Below are positions 1 through 4,988 of a DNA stretch of 9,861 bases, piece after piece (the stretch's first letter is position 1; each line of letters starts with the position of its first letter). Under the pieces are notes generated by a model. That model was given only the letters and a program-made list of their open reading frames with translations. It searched no databases and was not told where the DNA came from. The stretch covers positions 1 to 9,861 of the forward strand of contig MHXM01000185.1 of NCBI GenBank assembly GCA_001825565.1, given 5' to 3'. Source of the stretch: Desulfuromonadaceae bacterium GWC2_58_13 (GTDB taxonomy: Bacteria > Desulfobacterota > Desulfuromonadia > Desulfuromonadales > Trichloromonadaceae). The position numbers and the translations under genes were made by a program.

Positions 1-784
1 GGTAAATGCTCCGCCACTGTTGGGCGAAGATTTTCAATTCCCGCTCCAGGGTTTCGGCCTGCCGCTGGTTCTCTTTGATCCGATCCCGAATCGCCTCAAG
101 TTTCCGGGCGAAGGGGAGTTCCTCGATAGCCGAGGGCAGGGAGAATTCGGGCAGACTCTCCCGGCGCAAGGCGTGCTTGAGTTCGGCGGCCCGTCCCCGT
201 TGAACGGCAATCAGGACGATCAGGGTGCCCTGCGTTCCTTCCGTGGTCCGCAGGTCGAACCGGCCATCGGTCTGCCGGGCAACCAGCTGGGTCAATGGTT
301 CGACGGCCTCGGGATCCTTGAGTTCAAGGCCGATGAATTCGAGTGCCGTTTCCCCACTGACTCCGCCAACCAGGGGCGCGAGGGTGCTGAAAAAACGCTC
401 GGCCTTTTCAAGCTCTTCCCGATCACGATGCAGTTTTGTGTGGTTTGCCAACCGTTCGTTGCAACAGGAGGTGTGCTTCTCCACCAGCCTGGCGACCGCG
501 TCCATGGCCGCAAGCGGCGGAAGGTAGGATTTCCGGTCACTGATTTGGGGCAGGTATGCCAGCAGAGCTTCGATTTTTTGTTTAAGATTTTCGTAATGGA
601 TTCGGGTGTCCGTCGATTCGCTGTCGAGTTGCAGGGATTTGAGACAGGAATGATCGGTTCCGTCGATGGCGGGAGAGGGACGCTCCTCGATATGCAGCAG
701 GCCAAATTGGCGCACCAGGGAAAGTACCGGCAGCAGGAGGTGGCGAGGGCCGAAGATTTCAATTTTTGACATCCGGACGATCAT
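1..784 (-). CDS. V-type ATP synthase subunit I, N-terminal part (runs off left edge)
   Basis: Subunit I is the membrane stator subunit of V/A-type ATPases (counterpart of eukaryotic subunit a): its cytoplasmic N-terminal half binds the peripheral stalks and its C-terminal half forms the ion half-channels. About 261 codons of the cytoplasmic half are visible; the membrane half lies outside the window. The protein opens MIVRMSKIEIFGPRHLLLPV, the usual start of this family, followed by an alpha/beta stretch (QFGLLHIEE) and charged helices, including the coiled-coil-like ELEKAERFFSTLAPL and KLEAIRDRIKENQRQAETLE. I chose the ATG at 784-782 because a GAGGA ribosome-binding site ends 6 nt upstream and MIVxM is typical; the ATG at 772 has no comparable site. 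It overlaps the upstream G/H-like gene by 26 bp, so the two are probably translationally coupled. Family assignment is firm, though the open frame is truncated by the window edge. Confidence 0.85.
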   Translation of the reverse strand, partial: MIVRMSKIEIFGPRHLLLPVLSLVRQFGLLHIEERPSPAIDGTDHSCLKSLQLDSESTDTRIHYENLKQKIEALLAYLPQISDRKSYLPPLAAMDAVARLVEKHTSCCNERLANHTKLHRDREELEKAERFFSTLAPLVGGVSGETALEFIGLELKDPEAVEPLTQLVARQTDGRFDLRTTEGTQGTLIVLIAVQRGRAAELKHALRRESLPEFSLPSAIEELPFARKLEAIRDRIKENQRQAETLERELKIFAQQWRSIY

Positions 785-1121
785 TGCGCGTCCTCGGATC
801 GATGGGGGCCAGGTGCCGGAGGATGAGGTCGCGCAGCGAGGTCGAATCGATGGCGGCCAGCCGCCGGGCCAGGGTGGTGGCGTTGTCGATCATCGCTTCG
901 GCGCTTTTTTCGGCCTCCTTTTTTTTCTCGGCCAGGTTGTGCCGCAGGTTCGCTTCGATGTGGTCCGACTCCAGGACGACCCGGCGGTTAATTTCAGCTT
1001 TCTTCCCATCCAGCCATTGGCGGGCTCTTATGCGTTCGCATTCGAGCTGGTTTTCAATGGCTCGCTCTGCTTCAAGCAAGGTGTTGAGGGGGGAGTCGTC
1101 GGATTTTACCGGCTCGCGCAT
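759..1121 (-). CDS. V-type ATPase peripheral-stalk subunit G/H-like protein
   Basis: A 120-residue, almost wholly helical, highly charged protein with no cysteine-rich or catalytic motif. It starts MREPVKSDDSPLNTLLEAER, continues with an alanine/glutamate/lysine/arginine-rich heptad stretch (roughly residues 14-95, including AEKKKEAEKSAEAMIDNA), and ends in a short polar tail. Small coiled-coil proteins of this type directly before subunit I are the G/H (NtpF/AhaH) subunits, which pair with subunit E to form the peripheral stalk that keeps the catalytic head from rotating. The assignment therefore rests on composition, size and position rather than a sequence motif. The start at 1121 follows a GAAAGG motif about 11 nt upstream, somewhat far. 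It is the first gene of the leftward operon. It could be a different coiled-coil stator protein, but an unrelated function is unlikely given the neighbour. Confidence 0.72.
   Translation of the reverse strand: MREPVKSDDSPLNTLLEAERAIENQLECERIRARQWLDGKKAEINRRVVLESDHIEANLRHNLAEKKKEAEKSAEAMIDNATTLARRLAAIDSTSLRDLILRHLAPIDPRTRNDRPDVKN
791..795 (-). promoter_or_regulatory. Ribosome-binding site of ATPase subunit I
   Basis: GAGGA on the minus strand, 6 nt before the ATG at 784-782 and inside the 3' end of the G/H-like gene. It decides the start: the in-frame ATG 12 nt downstream (772) has no purine-rich site at the right distance. Confidence 0.6.
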
Positions 1122-1157
1122 GGTCGAATAGGCCTTTCAAAACCTTAGTGCGGGTAT

Positions 1158-1173
1158 CAGGCATGACGGCCTG
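1158..1173 (-). promoter_or_regulatory. 5'-end hairpin in the ATPase operon leader
   Basis: CAGGC (1158-1162) and GCCTG (1169-1173) form a 5-bp stem with a 6-nt loop. If the TATAAT at 1181-1186 is the -10 box, transcription would begin near 1174, so the leftward mRNA would start one base before this stem. On the plus strand the stem is followed by C and TTTTT (1175-1179), a weak terminator-like look, but no rightward gene precedes it. Role (mRNA protection or chance) unknown. Confidence 0.35.
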
Positions 1174-1180
1174 CTTTTTC

Positions 1181-1208
1181 ATTATAGCTGAGCGATAGCC
1201 TTTTTCCA
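1181..1208 (-). promoter_or_regulatory. Candidate sigma70 promoter of the V-type ATPase operon
   Basis: On the minus strand there is a perfect TATAAT (-10; 1186-1181) and, 16 bp upstream, TGGAAA (-35; 1208-1203, 4 of 6 matches to TTGACA). The predicted start is near 1174, giving a leader of about 53 nt before the ATG at 1121. The local AT-rich patch stands out in a GC-rich region. The -10 is strong and the -35 only fair. Confidence 0.55.
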
Positions 1209-1221
1209 GCTGTCGCCGCGA

Positions 1222-1246
1222 GCAGGCGTTCATGGCCTGCGGCCAT
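1222..1246. repeat. Overlapping, mutually exclusive inverted repeats in the divergent intergenic region
   Basis: GCAGGC (1222-1227) can pair with GCCTGC (1235-1240) across a 7-nt loop; alternatively ATGGCC (1232-1237) can pair with GGCCAT (1241-1246) across TGC. The second arm of the first repeat overlaps both arms and the loop of the second, so only one can form. It lies upstream of both candidate divergent promoters, so it may be a protein-binding site or a remnant repeat rather than an RNA switch. No T-run follows it. Confidence 0.4.
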
Positions 1247-1250
1247 CGTT

Positions 1251-1267
1251 TCCGCCGGCCGGGCGGA
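1251..1267. repeat. GC-rich inverted repeat
   Basis: TCCGCC (1251-1256) and GGCGGA (1262-1267) are exact inverted arms of 6 bp around a 5-nt GGCCG loop. It lies between the divergent promoters, next to the 1222-1246 repeats. With no T-run on either side it is not a terminator; in GC-rich DNA such an element can occur by chance. Confidence 0.35.
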
Positions 1268-1293
1268 GCGGGTAAGCGGGACGAGCAAAACGG

Positions 1294-1322
1294 TTGCCCG
1301 TACCCCCTCCCTGTGCTAACCT
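1294..1322 (+). promoter_or_regulatory. Weak candidate promoter for the tlyA operon
   Basis: TTGCCC (1294-1299, 4 of 6 to TTGACA), a 17-bp spacer ending in TGC, and TAACCT (1317-1322) as a poor -10 that has the TGn extension. The predicted start is near 1329, about 50 nt before the tlyA ATG. A second AT-rich patch with TTGACT (1333-1338) and TATATT (1338-1343) lies downstream, but these overlap each other and have no partner at a sensible distance. Confidence 0.3.
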
Positions 1323-1380
1323 GTTGCCGTTTTTGACTATATTTCCTGGTTGGTTCATCCGTTATCCCCTGAACGGTCCT

Positions 1381-2124
1381 ATGAAGAAAATCCGTCTCGA
1401 TAAACTGATCGTCGATCGCGGCCTGGTGCCGTCGCGGGAACGGGCGCGGGCCCTGATCCTGGCCGGCAAGGTGGTGGTGGGCGACCACGCCGTCGACAAG
1501 GCCGGCGCCCAGGTGGCCGAAGACGTCGAAGTCCGCTTGAAAGGGGAAGACATCCCCTACGTGTCCCGGGGCGGGCTGAAGCTGGAAAAAGGGCTGGACC
1601 TGTTCGAGGTTAGCGTGCCGGGAGTGGTGGCCATCGATGTCGGCGCGTCCACCGGCGGTTTCACCGATTGCCTGCTGCAGCGCGGGGCGGCCAGGGTCTA
1701 CGCCGTCGATGTCGGCTACGGCCAACTGGCCTGGAAGCTGCGCGAGGACCCCCGGGTGGTCAACCTGGAGCGGACCAATATCCGCGAACTGACCGCCGAC
1801 CGGCTGGCCGAGCGGCCGACCCTGGCGGTCATTGACGCTTCCTTCATTTCCCTCGACAAGGTGCTGCCGCCGACCCTGGCCCTGCTGGCCGCCAAGGCCG
1901 AGGTGGTGGCCCTGATCAAGCCCCAGTTCGAAGTTGGCAAGGGAGAGGTCGGCAAGGGCGGGGTGGTGCGCGACGCCGATAAACAGGCCGCGGTGGTCGA
2001 ACGCATCCGCGCGCTGGCCGAAACCCTTGGCTGCACCGTGCTGGGGGTGACCGAGAGCCCGATTCTCGGGCCCAAGGGAAATCGCGAATTTCTCATTTAC
2101 CTGCGCCGGGGGGCAACTCCATGA
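1381..2124 (+). CDS. tlyA: TlyA family rRNA (cytidine-2'-O)-methyltransferase
   Basis: Transfers a methyl group from SAM to the 2'-OH of cytidine in rRNA; characterised TlyA enzymes modify 23S C1920 and, in the longer type, also 16S C1409. The 247-residue protein has an N-terminal S4 RNA-binding domain (about 1-60: IRLDKLIVDRGLVPSRERAR), the YVSRGGLKL linker motif (60-68) and an FtsJ/RrmJ-like methylase domain with the SAM loop DVGASTGGFTDCLL (86-99). The K-D-K-E catalytic tetrad is readable as K67, D152 (DASF), K180 (LIKPQFE) and E236. The start is ATG 1381, where the S4 domain begins; an upstream TTG at 1294 would add an unlike hydrophobic tail. There is no strong ribosome-binding site. It is the first gene of the rightward run, and its stop overlaps the next start as ATGA. 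Some TlyA proteins are also called hemolysins, but the methylase motifs here are complete. Confidence 0.93.
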   Translation: MKKIRLDKLIVDRGLVPSRERARALILAGKVVVGDHAVDKAGAQVAEDVEVRLKGEDIPYVSRGGLKLEKGLDLFEVSVPGVVAIDVGASTGGFTDCLLQRGAARVYAVDVGYGQLAWKLREDPRVVNLERTNIRELTADRLAERPTLAVIDASFISLDKVLPPTLALLAAKAEVVALIKPQFEVGKGEVGKGGVVRDADKQAAVVERIRALAETLGCTVLGVTESPILGPKGNREFLIYLRRGATP

Positions 2125-2900
2125 ACCGCGTCTATTTCATCGGCGCCGGTCCCGGCGATCCCGATTATCTGACCCTCAAGGGGGCGCGCCTGCTGGCCGG
2201 CTGCCACGCCGTATTCGCGCCGACCCCTTTCGAACGGACCTTTGCCGAGTATCTGCGGGACAAGGTGGTGCTGGTTCCCTTCGACTTTTATTTCGACGAA
2301 CTGGTCGAGAAAATCCATGGCTTTTTGCGGGAAGGCGAAGTGGCCTTCCTGGTTCCCGGCGACCTGACCTTCTATGCTCCGTTTCAGGCCCTGATCGATC
2401 GTCTCGGCGAGCAGGCGGTGGTGGTGCCGGGAGTCGGCACGGTCAATGTCGCCTCGGCGATGCTGAAGAAGACCCTGGATCTTCCGGGTGTCTGCAACCG
2501 GGCGATCATCGCCTCGCCCCGCACCCTCGGCGACGGCGAGAACGCCCCGACCATCGGCCAGCTCGCCGCGCCCGGCGTCTCCCTGCTGATCTATATGAAC
2601 AACATTCCTCTCGATGAGCTGGTCATCCAGCTGCGCCAGGGGTATGGTAAAAACGTGCCGATCGCTATTTGCCACCGGCTCGGCCTTTCCGGCGAAGTGG
2701 TGGTGGTGGGGACCCTCGACGATATCGCGGAGAAGGTCGGCGAGCGGGATTTCTTTAATCTGCATTCGGCGACCAAGCGGCCGGCCCTGACTCTGGTCCT
2801 GGTGGGCGAGACGCTGACCGCGACCGTCGACGGCCGGTGGTGGGACTACCGCCGCGATCATATCTGGAAATTCCGCGACGGGGAGGGCGAATGCGACTGA
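2121..2900 (+). CDS. SAM-dependent tetrapyrrole (corrin/porphyrin) methylase family protein
   Basis: A 259-residue member of the TP_methylase fold, which includes CobA/CobM/CobI/CbiF-type corrin methylases, RsmI and diphthine synthase. The N-terminal signature RVYFIGAGPGDPDYLTLKGA (3-22) is clear. The central region FLVPGDLTFYAPFQALIDRL (76-95) resembles the GDP-x-FY loop of precorrin-2 C20-methylases, but with GDL in place of GDP; VVPGVGTVNVASAML (101-115) fits the PGVSS segment. Residues 116-259 cover the second domain. No cob, cbi or hem gene is nearby, and the protein does not carry RsmI's opening motif, so the substrate cannot be named. It overlaps tlyA by 4 bp and the following U32 gene by 10 bp, which suggests it works with one or both. 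Family is secure, function open. Confidence 0.83.
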   Translation: MNRVYFIGAGPGDPDYLTLKGARLLAGCHAVFAPTPFERTFAEYLRDKVVLVPFDFYFDELVEKIHGFLREGEVAFLVPGDLTFYAPFQALIDRLGEQAVVVPGVGTVNVASAMLKKTLDLPGVCNRAIIASPRTLGDGENAPTIGQLAAPGVSLLIYMNNIPLDELVIQLRQGYGKNVPIAICHRLGLSGEVVVVGTLDDIAEKVGERDFFNLHSATKRPALTLVLVGETLTATVDGRWWDYRRDHIWKFRDGEGECD

Positions 2901-3850
2901 TCTCCCCGGTCGACCAGCTGGCCGAAGCCGAGCCCCTTCTTGAAGCCGGGGCCGACGAATTGTACGGGGGCTTCGTTTCGGAGGAGTGGCGGCGCCGCTA
3001 CCGACTACTGGCCTCGATCAATCAACGCACCTTCGAGGGCGCGCAGATCGCCAGTTTTGCCGATCTGCGGGAGATCGTGAAGCGGGCCCACGGGCGGGGC
3101 AAGAGCTTTTCCCTGACCCTCAACGCGCCTTTTTATACCGATGAGCAGATGCCGCTGCTGCTCGATTACGTCGATCGGACGGTGGCGGCCGGCATCGACG
3201 GCATTATCCTGGCCGACCTGGGTCTGCTGCGGGAGCTGCGCCGGCGCCATCCCGGCATCGAATATCACGCCAGCACCCTGGCCCACCTCGGCAATTCCGG
3301 GGCGGTTGCCTTTTATGCCGGCCAGGGGGTCAGCCGGGTCATTTTCCCCCGCCACCTGACCCTGGCCGAAATGACCGAAATCGCGGGCAAACTGCCCCAG
3401 CTGCGGTTCGATGCCTTCATGCTGATCGGCAAGTGTCCCAATACCGAGGGGTTGTGCACCTTTCATCATTCGAGTCCGGACCAGATCTGGCCCTGCGAAA
3501 TCCCCTACCGGATCGAACCGCTTGAACCGCCGGGTTCGCCGACTTTGCAGGCCGCCATCGTCCGTCAGGCCAGCTGGTCGCGCAGCAACCGCCGTCAAGG
3601 TTGCGGGTTGTGCGCTATTCCGGCCCTGTTGCGCGCTGGCATCCATGGGGTTAAACTGGTTGGCCGCGGCGCCCCGGCGGCCCAGAAAATCATGAACGTT
3701 TCGCTGGTCGGGGAGTTCCTCCGCCTGGCTGCCGAAGAAACCGACCTGTCGCGGTATTGTCGACAGGCCAGAGAGGCCCATGCCCGACGGTTCACGGCGG
3801 CCTGCTCCGGCAACGTCTGTTACTATCCCGAATACTGTCCCGACGAATAG
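2891..3850 (+). CDS. U32 family protein (peptidase U32 / UbiU-like), probable Fe-S protein
   Basis: A 319-residue protein with the U32 opening (ISPVDQLAEAEPLLEAGADE, then LYGG) and a TIM-barrel-like core (SLTLNAPFY, GIDGIILADLGLL, HASTLAHLGN, VSRVIFPRHLTLAEM). Although named peptidases, the characterised members UbiU/UbiV, TrhP and RlhA carry out O2-independent hydroxylation of a quinone precursor or RNA and use a 4Fe-4S cluster. Cysteines C182, C189, C202 and C238 give C-x6-C-x12-C-x35-C, close to the ligand spacing I recall for UbiU (C-x6-C-x16-C-x38-C). Further cysteines are C241, C290, and C305/C310/C316 near the C terminus. At 319 residues it is UbiU-sized and lacks TrhP's longer C-terminal extension. 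The start ATG 2891 follows GGGAGGG (2881-2887) and lies inside the end of the methylase gene, so the two are tightly coupled. No second U32 gene (a UbiV-type partner) is in the window. Confidence 0.85.
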   Translation: MRLISPVDQLAEAEPLLEAGADELYGGFVSEEWRRRYRLLASINQRTFEGAQIASFADLREIVKRAHGRGKSFSLTLNAPFYTDEQMPLLLDYVDRTVAAGIDGIILADLGLLRELRRRHPGIEYHASTLAHLGNSGAVAFYAGQGVSRVIFPRHLTLAEMTEIAGKLPQLRFDAFMLIGKCPNTEGLCTFHHSSPDQIWPCEIPYRIEPLEPPGSPTLQAAIVRQASWSRSNRRQGCGLCAIPALLRAGIHGVKLVGRGAPAAQKIMNVSLVGEFLRLAAEETDLSRYCRQAREAHARRFTAACSGNVCYYPEYCPDE

Positions 3851-3857
3851 GTTCTTT

Positions 3858-4988
3858 ATGATACGCATTCTACATACGGCCGATCTGCACCTGGGCGCCC
3901 CGTTTCCGTCCCTCGGCGAGGCGGAAGGGCGTCGGCAAAGCGACTTTTTACAGACCTTTGAGCGGCTGCTGACCCTGGCCATCAAGAAGGAAGTCCAGCT
4001 GTTCGTGGTGGCCGGCGACCTCTTCGATTCGCCCAGGCCCGACCCTGAGCTGGTCGGCAAGGTGCAGGCCGGCTTCAAGCGGCTGGCCGATCGCGGCATT
4101 CTCACGGTGTTGCTGCCGGGTACCCACGACAACACGGTCAGCGCCGATTCGGTTTACCGGCGCCACGAGTTCCCGGGAGCCATCCTGCTGTCGTCACCGC
4201 TGGTGGAAGCGCCGGTGGGCATCGAGGTGGCCGGGCAGGAGGTCTACCTGTACGGCTTCGCCTATCGCAGTTTCGCCTCGGACAACGCCCTCGCCAGCAT
4301 GGCCCGGCGCAAGCCCGAGGGGATTCACATCGGCCTGCTGCACGGGTCGCGGCAGGGGAGTCCGGAATGGGAATACCGGAAAAAGGATCTGCCGTTTTCC
4401 CTGGCGACCCTGCAACAGTGGGGGCTCGACTACGTCGCTCTCGGCCATTACCATAATTTCGAAACCCTCGAATCGGGCGGCCGGCTGCATGGTTGCTATC
4501 CGGGATCCCCGGAAGGAAAACGGTTCGGCGAAAACGGGCCGCGCTTCTGCGCCCTGGTGACGGTCGAATCCGGGAAGGCCGCGGTCGAGCCATTGCCGGT
4601 GGGAAGCCGGATTCTCGATGAGCTGACTCTTGACATTTCCGGTTGCGAGTCGCTGCCGGCCGCGGCCGATAAAATCCGCGAACTGCGGAGTTCGGATCTG
4701 CTGCTGCGTCTGATCCTGACCGGGGTGGTCGAAGCGCCCCTCGATCTGAAGGCCCTGCACGCCCGTGCTGCCGGCGACTTTTTCCATCTGGAGTTCGTCG
4801 ACAAGACCCATCTGTTCGACAGCGATTTCGCCCGTCGCATCGAAACCGAAGAAACGGTTCGGGGTGTCTTCGTGCGCCGGACCCGGCAGCTGATGGCCGA
4901 GGCCTCGCCCGAACGGCGGCAGGTGATCGAGGATGCTTTTCGTGAAGTGCTGATCCGCTTTCAGAGCTTCGGAGGAGGCCCGTCATGA
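3858..4988 (+). CDS. SbcD/Mre11-type DNA exonuclease (YhaO-like)
   Basis: A 376-residue calcineurin-like phosphoesterase, the nuclease half of an SbcCD/Mre11-Rad50-type DNA end-processing complex; the following gene supplies the ATPase. Metal-site motifs appear in order: D9-x-H11 (HTADLHLGAP), GDLFD 53-57, GTHD 88-91, LLHG with H162, and GHYH with H197 and H199. Residues from about 260 to the end are the variable capping/ATPase-binding part. The odd point is GTHD where the family normally has GNHD: the Asn that contributes to the two-metal centre is Thr89, while the catalytic-type His90 is kept. The start ATG 3858 gives MIRILHTADLH, the normal family start; an ATG at 3780 would add 26 unrelated residues overlapping the U32 gene. 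The ribosome-binding site is weak. It follows the U32 stop by 7 nt and overlaps the ATPase by 4 bp. Confidence 0.88.
   Translation: MIRILHTADLHLGAPFPSLGEAEGRRQSDFLQTFERLLTLAIKKEVQLFVVAGDLFDSPRPDPELVGKVQAGFKRLADRGILTVLLPGTHDNTVSADSVYRRHEFPGAILLSSPLVEAPVGIEVAGQEVYLYGFAYRSFASDNALASMARRKPEGIHIGLLHGSRQGSPEWEYRKKDLPFSLATLQQWGLDYVALGHYHNFETLESGGRLHGCYPGSPEGKRFGENGPRFCALVTVESGKAAVEPLPVGSRILDELTLDISGCESLPAAADKIRELRSSDLLLRLILTGVVEAPLDLKALHARAAGDFFHLEFVDKTHLFDSDFARRIETEETVRGVFVRRTRQLMAEASPERRQVIEDAFREVLIRFQSFGGGPS
4971..4978 (+). promoter_or_regulatory. Strong ribosome-binding site of the SbcC/YhaN-like gene
   Basis: GGAGGAGG inside the end of the nuclease gene, 6 nt before the ATG at 4985. It is the best Shine-Dalgarno match in the window and sits just ahead of the ATGA stop/start overlap, supporting high, coupled translation of the ATPase with its nuclease. 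Confidence 0.7.

Noticed and set aside
20..769. Long rightward open frame (249 codons) opposite ATPase subunit I
   Set aside because: It is antisense to a clearly recognisable subunit I with a good start and ribosome-binding site; the translation shows no family motif, and GC-rich genes often leave their opposite strand open.
1158..1179. Rightward terminator (5-bp stem plus T5)
   Set aside because: The stem is only 5 bp and no rightward gene lies upstream to be terminated; it is better explained as part of the leftward leader.
1072..1182. Short leftward frame starting MKKQAVMPDTRTK ahead of the ATPase G/H-like gene
   Set aside because: Its first ATG overlaps the predicted -10 box, so it could not be on that transcript, and most of it overlaps the G/H-like gene in another frame. 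A later ATG at 1164 has no supporting ribosome-binding site.
1294..1380. N-terminal extension of TlyA from a TTG start
   Set aside because: The added 29 residues are hydrophobic and proline-rich, unlike the S4 domain, and would overlap the candidate promoter; ATG 1381 gives the family's usual start.
2121..2900. Specific cobalamin-pathway assignment (CobM/CbiF or CobI/CbiL) or RsmI
   Set aside because: Only the general fold signatures are present; the GDP loop is altered, no cobalamin genes are nearby, and the RsmI opening motif is missing.
3005..4135. Leftward open frame of 376 codons across the U32 and nuclease genes
   Set aside because: Its translation has low-complexity, proline/glycine/glutamine-rich composition with no motif, and it lies opposite two well-supported genes. 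It is a codon-bias shadow.
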